Part shown: one piece after another, positions 22,271 to 31,094 of the stretch
Position numbering within the stretch: position 1 is the stretch's first letter
How the letters are laid out: the number at the start of each line of letters is the position of its first letter
NCBI GenBank assembly: GCA_938002255.1
Contig: CALLAL010000021.1
Span: forward strand, 62,001-126,000
Length of the DNA stretch: 64,000 nucleotides
Source: an uncultured bacterium
GTDB taxonomy: Bacteria > Desulfobacterota > BSN033 > UBA1163
Direction: 5' to 3'
The notes under the pieces: model-generated
The model's database searches: none
The model's input: only the letters and a program-made list of their open reading frames with translations
Told to the model about the DNA's origin: nothing
Program-made: the position numbers and the translations under genes

Positions 22271-23980
22271 TTAGATAGGGAGGCAAACCTTAAACAGGGT
22301 TCCTTCACCCGGGGAGCTTTCCACTTCGATTTTACCCTGGTGCTGATCGATAATGCGATGCGTGATGGAAAGGCCAAGACCCACCCCTCCCTCTTTGGTT
22401 GAGAAGAACGGATCGTACAGTTTTTGGATATTCTCTTCTGAGATTCCCACTCCCGTGTCCTTCACCGAAAGTTCGATCCATTGACCATCTTTTGAGTTAT
22501 GGCCTGCCAGGATGAGCTGTCCCCCCGTCGGCATGGCCTGGATTGCATTCAGAAGAAGATTGAGGAATGCCTGCTTGATCTGTTCTCGGTCGATCAAGAC
22601 GAAGGGCAAAGCCTGAAACTTTTTCGAAACAACAATCCTCTGTTTTTCAATTTGAGGCCTGAGCAACTGAAGGATTTCATCCATCATAGAAAGCACGTCT
22701 ACTTTTTCGAATAAGGGGGGGGCAGGTTTCGCAAACCGGAGAAATTGATCCACAATTTCATTGATGCGATGGATTTCCTCTTCGATAACCTGCAAGTCCT
22801 GTCGTTGTGAATTCTGAGGAGGTAATTTTTCTTTGAGAGAGTGGATGAGAATATTGATGCTGGTCAAGGGGTTTCGAATTTCATGGGCAATGCCTGCAGC
22901 CAGTTGGCCAAGGGCAGCGAGTTTCTCAGATCGGATTAATTGGGCCTCTGCTTTTCGGAGGTCCGTCATCGTCTTTTGAATCCTTTCCTCCATCTTCTGG
23001 CTGAAATTCTTGAGCTCTTGATACATGAAGGCATTCTGAATGGCTAAGCCAGCCTGCTGAGCAAAAGTCATGACGGATTCGAGCTTCTCCTGCGTCAGCC
23101 TTTTTCCGGGCTCGGTGTGATCTCCAGCAATGGCCCCCAAAGCCTTCTCCTTGGCAAGAAGGGGAATCACTACGAGAGAGTGGAGATTAAATTTCTTTTT
23201 TAAAACAGGATTGACCCTTGGATCGCTCATAGCCTCAGGGATGACATAAGGCACCTTTTCGATAACGGATCTCGACACCACACTGCTTTCTTGATTGAGA
23301 GGGAGTTCTATCCCTTTGATCTTCTCCACATCAACGCCCACAGCCATTTTGCATTCAAGAACATTTCTTTTTTCATTGATGAGATAGAGTCTTGCACGAT
23401 CGAAGCCAATGTTCTTGATCACTCCTTCTAAGACCAGCCTGAGAATTTCGTCAATGTCAAGAGTCTCCATCAAACCCGAGTTCTCGATGCAGATCGCCGC
23501 TTGGTTCGCAACGGTTAAGAGCATCTCCTCTTCTGACTTAGAAAATTTCCGAGGAGAGGAGGTGTAGCAATTGATCACTCCTATCACTTTTTCTCTAATA
23601 CACATTGGTACACTGAGCATGGAGACCAAACCTTCTCTCTGAGCCAGCTCCTTCTCCTTATAAAGAGGTTCCTGGAGGACATTTGTAATGGCCATGGGCT
23701 TATTGTGTAAGGCGACTTGGCCCACCACACCCTCACCCATGGCGAGACTTCTCTCCTTGAGATAGGCCTCACTCATGCTCTGGGTGGCTTTCAATTTCAA
23801 TCTCTGATCCCTCTCATCGAGAATCCAGAGAGAACAGATCTTTGAGTCCATCACGTTGGCGGTCACTGTGACGATGAGACGGAGGACATCTTCAAGATAC
23901 AGACCAGAGGCAATTGCCTTGCTGATCTCGAGAAGGGCGTTGACTTCCCGTTTTTCAGGATATGCTTGTGGGTCTATCAA
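22271..23980 (-). CDS. GAF-domain sensor histidine kinase (NtrB-like partner)
   Basis: A 569-residue cytosolic kinase with no membrane segment. It has two GAF domains (about 20-160 and 170-315), a coiled-coil stretch, a dimerisation/phosphoacceptor region with H366 in AAGIAHEIRNPL, and an ATPase domain with LLLNAIQAMP and DTGVGISEE. TTG at 23980 is used as start because GGAGG precedes it at a good distance. The first GAF domain is strikingly similar to that of the ANTAR protein at 32967, which suggests a shared ligand. The adjacent NtrC-type regulator is the obvious phosphorylation partner. Confidence 0.92.
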   Translation of the reverse strand: MIDPQAYPEKREVNALLEISKAIASGLYLEDVLRLIVTVTANVMDSKICSLWILDERDQRLKLKATQSMSEAYLKERSLAMGEGVVGQVALHNKPMAITNVLQEPLYKEKELAQREGLVSMLSVPMCIREKVIGVINCYTSSPRKFSKSEEEMLLTVANQAAICIENSGLMETLDIDEILRLVLEGVIKNIGFDRARLYLINEKRNVLECKMAVGVDVEKIKGIELPLNQESSVVSRSVIEKVPYVIPEAMSDPRVNPVLKKKFNLHSLVVIPLLAKEKALGAIAGDHTEPGKRLTQEKLESVMTFAQQAGLAIQNAFMYQELKNFSQKMEERIQKTMTDLRKAEAQLIRSEKLAALGQLAAGIAHEIRNPLTSINILIHSLKEKLPPQNSQRQDLQVIEEEIHRINEIVDQFLRFAKPAPPLFEKVDVLSMMDEILQLLRPQIEKQRIVVSKKFQALPFVLIDREQIKQAFLNLLLNAIQAMPTGGQLILAGHNSKDGQWIELSVKDTGVGISEENIQKLYDPFFSTKEGGVGLGLSITHRIIDQHQGKIEVESSPGEGTLFKVCLPI

Positions 23981-24021
23981 AAGCCACCTCCATCTTTTTT
24001 CATATCATAAAAGAATCAAAT

Positions 24022-24053
24022 AAAAAAGGGGATAACGGTTTTCAGTCATCCCC
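24022..24053 (-). terminator. Rho-independent terminator after the glutamate synthase-like gene
   Basis: On the minus strand GGGGAT and ATCCCC pair around a 14-nt loop and are followed by TTTTTTA. It lies about 37 bp downstream of the gltB-like stop codon and separates that gene from the histidine kinase. Confidence 0.75.
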
Positions 24054-24089
24054 ATGATCTTTTCTTCTCCTAAAAAGAGGAAAGGAAAA

Positions 24090-25661
24090 TTATGATCCTA
24101 AGATCTTATCCACCTCCTCCCGATCACTGTCCATGACATAAGGAATGCCAGAGACATCAGACGCTTCACGGGTTAGAGCGGTGAGATCATCTCTGGTGAT
24201 ATATTTCAATGCAAATTTTCTTGCTCCTGCCATTAATTGTTGAAGTCCTGCATTTAGCCTATCGAAGTATGTGAGCATTCCAATGGTTCCTGTAGGAATG
24301 CGATCGAAATCCTTCCCGTATTGGTCTTTCAATTTCGCAGCGAGGATGAAAATGTGTTCGACATCGGTTCCATATTTAGCAATATCCGCCGGCACCTTCC
24401 CTTTCTTGATCATTTCACCGATGGTGTTACCGACCATAGCTGCCGTCATCGAGGCCCGGCCCAGGCAGATGGCTTTAATATAGGGCGCCGCCAAAGCAAT
24501 GGCCTTAAAAATATGGTCTTCAAGAGCAAGACCCCCTGCCATGGCACAATCGGGAATAAAGGCACCTTTCTGGTCTAACCGTTTCAGGAACTGATAGAGA
24601 AGTCCTTCGAGGTAAACGGTAGGGATGCCCCATTCATTCATCATTCTCCAGGGGCTCATGCCAGTTCCACCGCCAGCGCCATCCACGGTTAGAAGGTCGA
24701 TCCTGGCATCGGAGGCATATTTGACCGCCCGTGCAAGATCGGCAGGCCGATAAGCACCGGTCTTCAGGGAGACATATTTCGCTCCGATCTTTTTCAGTCG
24801 TTCCACCTCTTTATGAAATCCTGCCTCATCGACCATTCCCAGCCTGGAATGGCGTTCAAATTCTTTAAAGTCTCCCTGTTTAAAGGCCGCCTGGATTACC
24901 TTGTCTTCTGGATCAGGAAGAACAATATAGCCGCGACTCTTCAGTTGGAGGGCTCTTTCAAGAGAGGGGAGTTTTACCTCCCCACCGATGTCCTTTGCCC
25001 CCTGTCCCCATTTAGGTTCGATGATCTCGACCCCCAATTTTTCAACGGCATATTCGGGAACTCCGAGTCGGCCATCCTCCACATTATATTGGACGATGAT
25101 TCCACCGTAACCATCATACCACTGCTGGAATGTCTTGACACGGCGCTCCAGCTCTGGCGAACGAACCACATGACCATTTTTAAACTCCGCATTGGGATCC
25201 ATCCCGCAGACATTCTCTCCCACAACGACCAGGGTCCCTGAAATGGCCGCTGCAATGGCCATGGATTCCCAGTGTATTCGGGCGATATCGGTTGATCCCA
25301 GGGCACCGGTGAAGTAAGGAATCTTCATCTTGATCTTTTCTTTTGCTCCCACCTGAGTGGAAACATCGACTGCCGGAAAGGTAGCGGTGTCGGGATCGGC
25401 TTCGACTCCAATTGCGCCCACGCAGGTCCCCTGAATATTGAAATGCGAAAAGTCAACGGGATAGTCTTTCTCCGATCCGGCTGTTACCTTGGAGTAGGGC
25501 TGAGGGTAAAGAACCTCTCTTCCTCTCAAAGATGAGCGGCCAACCTCACATGGACCAGGGCAACCGTCGAGACAGGTAACACAGATTCCCGAGATGGGTG
25601 CGGGTTCAACGCGGTTCTTTGTAAATGTGGCTGGACTTCGGTTCGGTTTGGTGAAAGTCAT
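24090..25661 (-). CDS. Glutamate synthase-like FMN/Fe-S protein (GltB central domain family)
   Basis: This protein carries the FMN-binding synthase domain of glutamate synthase without the amidotransferase domain. It has 523 residues. The N-terminus has four cysteines (27, 30, 34, 38) in CVTCLDGCPGPC, probably binding an Fe-S cluster. The barrel shows ISLKTGAYRPADLA-like, DLLTVDGAGGGTGMSPW and CLGRASMTAAM segments typical of GltB. ATG at 25661 is chosen for its GAGGAGG site. Short proteins of this kind may make glutamate or carry out a related transfer; the electron donor and ammonia source are not evident. Two tandem attenuator-like hairpins lie in its leader. Confidence 0.85.
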   Translation of the reverse strand: MTFTKPNRSPATFTKNRVEPAPISGICVTCLDGCPGPCEVGRSSLRGREVLYPQPYSKVTAGSEKDYPVDFSHFNIQGTCVGAIGVEADPDTATFPAVDVSTQVGAKEKIKMKIPYFTGALGSTDIARIHWESMAIAAAISGTLVVVGENVCGMDPNAEFKNGHVVRSPELERRVKTFQQWYDGYGGIIVQYNVEDGRLGVPEYAVEKLGVEIIEPKWGQGAKDIGGEVKLPSLERALQLKSRGYIVLPDPEDKVIQAAFKQGDFKEFERHSRLGMVDEAGFHKEVERLKKIGAKYVSLKTGAYRPADLARAVKYASDARIDLLTVDGAGGGTGMSPWRMMNEWGIPTVYLEGLLYQFLKRLDQKGAFIPDCAMAGGLALEDHIFKAIALAAPYIKAICLGRASMTAAMVGNTIGEMIKKGKVPADIAKYGTDVEHIFILAAKLKDQYGKDFDRIPTGTIGMLTYFDRLNAGLQQLMAGARKFALKYITRDDLTALTREASDVSGIPYVMDSDREEVDKILGS

Positions 25662-25921
25662 CTTTTCATTCCTCCTCGTTATTGAATATTTAAACAAACC
25701 CAAATAGAGCCATTCATCCCATTTCACAAGGAAGGCCGAAATGCCTCCACCTTTTTAGAATGCAATAGGTTAATCGTTTGGCAATAGACCTTAAGAATTA
25801 CCCAAACGGGTGAGGATTGAACAGGCCCCATGATTGCGTCCACGAACCCAAGATAATCACTCTAAAAGACTATTCTGCCTTCTCCCCTTGCGCCGGGTGA
25901 AAAAATCGCCCTATTTAAGAC

Positions 25922-25978
25922 AAATAAAAAAAGGCGCCGGATTATTCCAACGCCTTTGTCAATTCTACTTCGTTGTAA
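25922..25978 (-). promoter_or_regulatory. Promoter-distal hairpin-terminator unit in gltB-like leader
   Basis: On the minus strand a short stem TTAC/GTAG closes hexaloop AACGAA (25965-25978), followed by GACAAAGGCG. A 12-bp terminator stem AAAGGCGTTGGA/TCCGGCGCCTTT runs 25930-25957 and a T7 run follows. It is the second of two tandem units, about 260 nt before the start codon. Its loop has A at position 1 and G at position 4, as described for ANTAR target loops. Confidence 0.72.
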
Positions 25979-25983
25979 TAAAC

Positions 25984-26039
25984 AAAAAAAAGGGCTATCG
26001 TTAGTTTAGACGCCCCTGTCCCAATACCTCATCGTATTG
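25984..26039 (-). promoter_or_regulatory. Promoter-proximal hairpin-terminator unit in gltB-like leader
   Basis: On the minus strand a perfect 6-bp stem CAATAC/GTATTG closes hexaloop GATGAG (26022-26039), almost at the predicted transcript 5' end. It is followed by GACAGGGGCGTC, a GGGC/GCCC terminator stem (about 25991-26016) and T8. The unit repeats the layout of the one at 25922 and of the glnA leader at 1141. Confidence 0.72.
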
Positions 26040-26047
26040 TTGGAGAA

Positions 26048-26076
26048 TTCATAAAATAAAAACAAGACATTGTCAA
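26048..26076 (-). promoter_or_regulatory. Sigma70-type promoter of the gltB-like gene
   Basis: On the minus strand TTGACA (26076-26071), a 17-bp spacer and TATGAA (26053-26048). Transcription would begin near 26041, immediately before the first leader hairpin, which supports the reading of the region as a 5' leader of about 380 nt. Confidence 0.65.
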
Positions 26077-26095
26077 GAAAAATATGAGACCCTTA

Positions 26096-26315
26096 GTAAC
26101 CCCTCAGTTATGGGGTGTTTTAGGTTTAAAAGGGTTGGAACGTTCCTCCTCTAAAATCTTGAATTGCGGTTATAAAAGGTTATCCTCATCGGGGCTCTCA
26201 TGCCCTTTGAATCGGATTTTTTTGAATAAGATTTGGGAGTTTTACGAACAGAGGTTTCGCTTCAAGGTTTTTCCAAAGGGACCTCCCAGCCTTTTTATTT
26301 ATTTAACAGGGTTAC
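26096..26315 (+). mobile_element. MITE copy B (IS66-like ends, decayed)
   Basis: A 220-bp copy with GTAACCCCTCAG at the left end and a shortened right end, AACAGGGTTAC. The flanking octamers GACCCTTA and GAACCCTA agree at 6 of 8 positions, consistent with an old target duplication. It lies between the gltB-like promoter and the KaiC-like/XRE gene. A possible 88-residue frame crossing it (26084-26350) is a shadow with no support. The 165 bp after it (26316-26479) show nothing recognisable. Confidence 0.88.
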
Positions 26316-26479
26316 GAACCCTACCTCTTTGGTTTTCCAGGGCTTTTTAAGAACTCTCTATCAGGGTAAAATAATTTCTCAGCCGAATATGCTTTCTTTG
26401 GAAAGCTCTCGATCTATAGGAACTTATACAGGATTTTGTTGTCTCTACCCACAAAAGACACGAGTCCGATAAAAAAATG

Positions 26480-26508
26480 TTGACATTTTATTTTTTAAAA
26501 GATAAAAA
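26480..26508 (+). promoter_or_regulatory. Sigma70-type promoter of the KaiC-like/XRE/cupin gene
   Basis: TTGACA (26480-26485), a 17-bp spacer and TAAAAA (26503-26508), in very AT-rich DNA about 50 bp upstream of the start codon at 26557. Confidence 0.65.
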
Positions 26509-26556
26509 TACACTTTAACTAAATTATATTTTAATAAATTTCAGTAAATCTTAAAG

Positions 26557-27864
26557 ATGAGCATAAAAATTTCAACCGGAATTAGTTATATCGATCATGT
26601 CCTTGGGTTTCTAAAGACCGGGGATAATGTGATCTGGGAGGTTGAAGCAGGGACCTACATCGAATCCTTTCTTCAAAAGTTTATAGAACATAGCCTCAAG
26701 AGCGGTTACAAACTGGTCTATATCAGTTTCAATGCCTCACCATCCACTCTTACCAAGCGTTTAGCCCATCTTTCTCACCTGGAGAATCTAACCATTTTAG
26801 ACTGCTTTACTTCAGGAAAGGGGAATAGCGATCCACTCTTTACCCAGTTCTATGAAAAGGAAAAAGTAAGATTCAGGGGTAGTGTGATCAAAGTTGAAAA
26901 CCCGAATGACCATTCACGATTTCGTATGGCCATTGATCGGATTGAGATTGAGAAAGGAGAGGGTGTCCGTTATGTCTTTGATAGCCTCACCGGAATGCAG
27001 GACATCTGGGGAGATGAGAATATTACTTACAAATTTTTTACTTATTCTTGCCCTCGACTCTATGATCTTCAGACCGTCGCCTACTGGGTCCTTGAGAGGG
27101 AGGCCCATACCCCTTCTTTCAAAGCCAATCTGAGGCATATCACCCAAGTGGCAATTGAACTGGATAACCAGAATGGCGACCTCTTTTTCAAGGCGGTCAA
27201 GATTGAAGGAAGGTTTTCACGAAGCGCTTTCCTTCCCAAACAATATGAAGTCTGGGACGGGGAGATCATTTTCCCTTCGATTGGAGGTAGAAGGCCCAGT
27301 AACTTGGGGGAAAAAATCCGATCTCTCAGAAAGAAGATTGGAATGACGCAGAAAGAGCTGGCAGAACAAGTGGGTCTGACACCAAGTTTCATTTCACAGC
27401 TCGAGAAAAATCTGATCAGCCCTTCTCTCGATTCTCTTCTAAAATTGAGCGAGAAATTGAATACCCAGCCCGTCTACTTTTTAGCGGAGGATGAAGGCAG
27501 TAGCTTCCAGAAGATGGTAATCAAACCAGAGGAGAGGCAGGAGGTTCGATTCTCAACTCTTAGGCGAAAGGATATTCAGTTTCAACTATTGGTTTCAGAT
27601 GTGCTTAATAGGAGAATGGAGCCTTATCTGTTAACCCTAAAGCAAGGGGCAGGGATTGATGGCCATTTTTGTGGACATAAAGGAGATGAGTTTGTTTATG
27701 TGATTCAAGGGGAGGTAGAGGTTGAGATACAGAACGAGAATTATCTACTAAAACAAGGAGATAGTCTCTATATAGGATCGACATTTCCATCTAAGTGGGA
27801 AAATCGTGGGATAGTGGATGCAGTTATCTTATGGGTTTTAAGCCCGCCCAGAGAAGGGTTGTAA
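26557..27864 (+). CDS. KaiC-like domain / XRE helix-turn-helix / cupin fusion regulator
   Basis: This 435-residue protein has three parts. Residues 1-235 resemble a RecA/KaiC-type ATPase with a Walker B-like segment VRYVFDSLTG (D142). The P-loop position reads EVEAGTYIESF (28-38) and lacks the GKT lysine, so ATP hydrolysis is doubtful. Residues 248-305 are an XRE-type DNA-binding domain with MTQKELAEQVGLTPSFISQLE. Residues 330-432 are a cupin with GDEFVYVIQGEVEV. XRE-cupin proteins are common repressors that bind small ligands; the KaiC-like addition is unusual. It lies directly upstream of the diaphorase genes and probably regulates them, but that is inferred from position only. Confidence 0.85.
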   Translation: MSIKISTGISYIDHVLGFLKTGDNVIWEVEAGTYIESFLQKFIEHSLKSGYKLVYISFNASPSTLTKRLAHLSHLENLTILDCFTSGKGNSDPLFTQFYEKEKVRFRGSVIKVENPNDHSRFRMAIDRIEIEKGEGVRYVFDSLTGMQDIWGDENITYKFFTYSCPRLYDLQTVAYWVLEREAHTPSFKANLRHITQVAIELDNQNGDLFFKAVKIEGRFSRSAFLPKQYEVWDGEIIFPSIGGRRPSNLGEKIRSLRKKIGMTQKELAEQVGLTPSFISQLEKNLISPSLDSLLKLSEKLNTQPVYFLAEDEGSSFQKMVIKPEERQEVRFSTLRRKDIQFQLLVSDVLNRRMEPYLLTLKQGAGIDGHFCGHKGDEFVYVIQGEVEVEIQNENYLLKQGDSLYIGSTFPSKWENRGIVDAVILWVLSPPREGL

Positions 27865-27922
27865 AGCTTAAGTAAACAATAGAAAAATAATTTTTTTAAG
27901 GAATAAATTAAGTGGAACTGAA

Positions 27923-27942
27923 ATTAATTTGAATAAATTAAT
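27923..27942. promoter_or_regulatory. Perfect palindrome upstream of the diaphorase genes (candidate operator)
   Basis: ATTAATTT-GAAT-AAATTAAT is a perfect dyad with 8-bp arms, 23 bp before the NuoE-like start codon. Its size and position suit binding of a dimeric helix-turn-helix regulator such as the preceding XRE-cupin protein. Confidence 0.5.
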
Positions 27943-27965
27943 CTTATCTTACTTTGGAGGCAGAT

Positions 27966-28442
27966 ATGGACCTAAAGCCGGTTGATCTCATTGTTGACAA
28001 ATATCAGGAGAAGAGGACAGCGCTCATCAGCATTCTTCATGATGTTCAGGACAAATATAAGTACCTTCCTGAAGAAGCGCTGAGAATGGTTGCCTCAAGG
28101 CTCAGAATGGACATCAATGAGATTTATGGGGTTGCCACCTTCTATAAATCCTTCAGCCTTGTTCCAAAAGGGAAGCACTCCATTACCCTATGCATGGGGA
28201 CAGCCTGCCATGTCCGGGGAGGGCCAAAGATCTTGAGAGAACTTAAGAGTGTCCTTCACATAGAGCCCGGACAGACCACTTCTGATAGACAGTTCTCTCT
28301 GAATGTGGTGAACTGTTTGGGCGTGTGCGCCATTGGTCCGGTGATGATGGTAGATAAAAGATTTTATGGAGAAATGAGTCCGCTCAGAGCAAGGAAAATC
28401 ATCGAAACAATAAATAAAAAGAGGAGTGGGGTGGAATCATGA
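27966..28442 (+). CDS. NuoE-like [2Fe-2S] thioredoxin-fold subunit
   Basis: This small electron-transfer subunit belongs to an NAD(P)H-oxidising diaphorase module. The 158-residue protein has the NuoE helical start ([20 protein letters not shown]) and four cluster cysteines in [10 protein letters not shown] and [10 protein letters not shown]. That is the C-x4-C and C-x3-C pattern of the family. ATG at 27966 has GGAGG 5 nt upstream; an earlier TTG lies within that site. Its end overlaps the NuoF-like gene by 4 bp (ATGA), so the two are coupled. Similar subunits serve complex I, HoxEFU, HndABCD and NAD-linked formate dehydrogenases. Confidence 0.93.
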   Translation: MDLKPVDLIVDKYQEKRTALISILHDVQDKYKYLPEEALRMVASRLRMDINEIYGVATFYKSFSLVPKGKHSITLCMGTACHVRGGPKILRELKSVLHIEPGQTTSDRQFSLNVVNCLGVCAIGPVMMVDKRFYGEMSPLRARKIIETINKKRSGVES

Positions 28443-30289
28443 GACGAATCAAATCAGCGAAAGACCTGGAACAATGGAAGGCGACCATTTTGAAAAAACA
28501 GGGCACCCATGAGATGGTTGTTTCCGTATGCGGTGGTACGGGATGTCAAGCCTATGATTGCCAGAAAGTAAAGATGACCTTGCAAAAAGAACTCGGAAGA
28601 CACGGGTTGACGAAAAGGGTAGCTTTAAAAGTAACAGGATGTCCCGGTTTTTGTGAAAGAGGCCCCCTTGTCACTATCTATCCACAAAATATTTTTTATC
28701 AAAAAGTCACACCAGAGGATGTTCCAGAAATTGTTTCAAAGACCATTCAGAATGGGACAAAGGTGGAACGTCTTCTTTTTGAAGACTCCCGGAATAAGCA
28801 AAAAATAACTTCTGCCAGTGAGATTCCTTTTTATCGTCCCCAGATGAGGCTACTCCTTAGCCGGAATGATCTCATTGATCCAAACCGTATCGAGGATTAC
28901 ATCGCGATCGGCGGATATCAATCACTGGTAAAAGCGCTTTTCCAAATGGATCCCGATGGGATTATTGAAGAGATCAAGGCCTCAGGTTTAAGAGGAAGGG
29001 GAGGAGCAGGGTACCCCACTGGAAAAAAATGGGAGGAGTGTAAGAGAGAGTCTGGTACAACAAAGTATGTGATCTGCAATTGCGATGAAGGAGATCCTGG
29101 AGCCTTCATGGACAGGGCACTCATGGAAGGAAATCCACACTCTGTGCTTGAAGGGATGTTGATAGGGGCTTATGCCATAGGAGCTGATCATGGGTTTATT
29201 TATATAAGGCATGAATATCCTTTGGCATACAAGAATGCAGAGATTGCCATACAGCAAGCCAAAAGAGCGGGATTATTAGGGCAGAACATCTTGGGTTCTG
29301 GTTTCAATTTCGAGGTGGAGATTACCAAAGGAGGAGGCGCCTTTGTCTGCGGGGAATCAACTGCACTGATTGCGTCCATTGAAGGCAGGGTTGGAGAGCC
29401 GAGAAGTAAGCAGATTCGGACAGTGAAGCAAGGGCTCTGGCGAAAACCTACCACTCTCAACAATGTGGAGACCTGGGCCAATGTCCCCCTGATCATTGAA
29501 AAAGGGAGCCAGTGGTTTTCTTCGATTGGGACTGAGAAGAGCAAGGGGACAAAGATTTTCTCTCTGGTGGGAAAGGTCAAAAATACCGGCCTGGTCGAAG
29601 TGCCCATGGGGATCACTCTAAAGGAGATCATCTACGATATCGGAGGTGGCCAGCAGGACGGACGAAAGATCAAAGCCGTCCAGACCGGAGGTCCTTCAGG
29701 AGGCTGTATTCCGGCCTCCTTATTCGATCTTCCCGTCGATTTCGACAGCCTGACAGAGGTGGGCTCGATGATGGGCTCTGGCGGGATGATCGTGATGGAT
29801 GAGGGAACCTGTATGGTCGATGTGGCAAAATACTTTGTCCATTTCCTCGAAGAGGAATCCTGCGGCAAATGCCTTCCCTGCAGAGAAGGACTAAAGAGGA
29901 TGGGGCAGATATTAGACAGGATCACAGAAGGGAATGGAAACGAGGAAAGCCTGTTGCTTCTTGAAGAGTTGGCTCAAGTGGTAGGGGACACCTCCCTCTG
30001 CGGCCTGGGAAAAACCGCTTCCAATCCTGTGCTTTCTGCCCTGAGATACTTCCGGCCAGAGTTTGAGGCGCACATCCGTCAGAAGAGGTGTCCGGCAGGT
30101 GTCTGCACACCGCTCATCCAGTATTCGATTTCAGAGGATTGTACAGGGTGTGGGGCGTGTGCAAAGATCTGTCCAACCCAAGCCATCGAGGGAGAGAAGA
30201 AGAAGATTCACCGCATCCTTGTCGAGTTCTGTTCAAAATGTGGCTCCTGTAAAGAGGTATGCAAAGAAGAGGCTGTGATCGTTCAATAA
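28439..30289 (+). CDS. NuoF-like NAD(P)H/FMN subunit with added 2Fe-2S and ferredoxin domains
   Basis: This is the NAD(P)H-binding flavoprotein of the diaphorase. The 616-residue protein has an N-terminal thioredoxin-like 2Fe-2S domain ([19 protein letters not shown]). The NuoF core has FMN-site [13 protein letters not shown] and the NAD segment [12 protein letters not shown], then an SLBB domain and the N3-type cluster site [14 protein letters not shown]-terminal double [4Fe-4S] ferredoxin has [12 protein letters not shown] and [11 protein letters not shown]. This layout matches HndC/HydB-type subunits of NAD(P)-linked hydrogenases. ATG overlaps the NuoE-like stop codon. No hydrogenase or formate dehydrogenase catalytic gene is next to it. 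Confidence 0.95.
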   Translation: MRRIKSAKDLEQWKATILKKQGTHEMVVSVCGGTGCQAYDCQKVKMTLQKELGRHGLTKRVALKVTGCPGFCERGPLVTIYPQNIFYQKVTPEDVPEIVSKTIQNGTKVERLLFEDSRNKQKITSASEIPFYRPQMRLLLSRNDLIDPNRIEDYIAIGGYQSLVKALFQMDPDGIIEEIKASGLRGRGGAGYPTGKKWEECKRESGTTKYVICNCDEGDPGAFMDRALMEGNPHSVLEGMLIGAYAIGADHGFIYIRHEYPLAYKNAEIAIQQAKRAGLLGQNILGSGFNFEVEITKGGGAFVCGESTALIASIEGRVGEPRSKQIRTVKQGLWRKPTTLNNVETWANVPLIIEKGSQWFSSIGTEKSKGTKIFSLVGKVKNTGLVEVPMGITLKEIIYDIGGGQQDGRKIKAVQTGGPSGGCIPASLFDLPVDFDSLTEVGSMMGSGGMIVMDEGTCMVDVAKYFVHFLEEESCGKCLPCREGLKRMGQILDRITEGNGNEESLLLLEELAQVVGDTSLCGLGKTASNPVLSALRYFRPEFEAHIRQKRCPAGVCTPLIQYSISEDCTGCGACAKICPTQAIEGEKKKIHRILVEFCSKCGSCKEVCKEEAVIVQ

Positions 30290-30301
30290 AGGAGAAGATC
30301 A

Positions 30302-30973
30302 ATGAAAAGGGAAACCGTCAATATCACCATCGATGGGAGATTGTTAGAGGTGGAGAAGGGGAGCACCATTCTCCAGGCAGGGCGTGAGTTCGGAATTCAC
30401 ATCCCGACAATGTGTTTTATGGAGCATCTCACCCCTTACGGAGGTTGTCGGATCTGTGTGGTTGAGATCAGTCAGAATGGAAGCAAACCTTTTATTGACA
30501 CAGCCTGCACTTATGAGGTGAGGGAGGGACTGTTGGTTCAAACCCAGACCCCCAAAATTATCCATGCCAGAAAGATGCTAGCGGAGCTCCTAGTTGCCAG
30601 TGCTCCCAATGTGAAATTGGCCCAGGATATTGCAGCCCGTTTTGGATTGCTTAAAGTCCGTTTTCCGATGGAGGATAATCGATGTATCCTCTGCGGCCTA
30701 TGTATCCGGATGTGTTATGAACAGATGGATGGGAGAGCGCTCGGTTTTGTTGGGAGAGGCACAGGAAGAAAAATAAGCATGCCTTTCAATGGAAGGCCGG
30801 AGACCTGCCGCCTTTGCCGAGGGTGTGATTTTGTATGCCCGGGATTGATCGTCCCCTGCCATGGAGTCAAAGACCCTGGAGAACTCTGTGGGAAATGCGT
30901 CAGATTAGAAGAGATGCCCAACTGTTGCGAGTTCGGGACATTCGGCTGTTTCTGCGATCAGAATCCACTTTAG
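30302..30973 (+). CDS. HoxU/NuoG-N-terminal-like Fe-S protein with Cys-rich tail
   Basis: This electron-relay subunit likely completes the diaphorase. The 223-residue protein begins with a plant-type [2Fe-2S] domain (cysteines in MCFMEHLTPYGGCRICVVE and TACTY). It lacks the usual His-Cys3 cluster motif, then has CILCGLCIRMC and CRLCRGCDFVCPG sites. The C-terminus adds six further cysteines in CGKC, NCCEFG and GCFC. That tail is not typical of HoxU and could be another cluster site. AAAGGAG precedes the start, 12 bp after the NuoF-like gene. The partner that receives the electrons is not encoded here. Confidence 0.87.
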   Translation: MKRETVNITIDGRLLEVEKGSTILQAGREFGIHIPTMCFMEHLTPYGGCRICVVEISQNGSKPFIDTACTYEVREGLLVQTQTPKIIHARKMLAELLVASAPNVKLAQDIAARFGLLKVRFPMEDNRCILCGLCIRMCYEQMDGRALGFVGRGTGRKISMPFNGRPETCRLCRGCDFVCPGLIVPCHGVKDPGELCGKCVRLEEMPNCCEFGTFGCFCDQNPL

Positions 30974-31094
30974 CAGCGGATGTTGACAAACATCTATCAT
31001 TACCCTTGCTTTCATCCTTTCTCATCGTGATGAACGATGAATGGGCCCCATTGCATAATAATCTTGTAGAGTTTCTCTCCCCAGGAATCCGTCC

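Noticed and set aside
26084-26350. Open frame of 88 codons across MITE copy B
   Set aside because: The other MITE copies do not keep this frame, it has no ribosome site, and the product is of low complexity.
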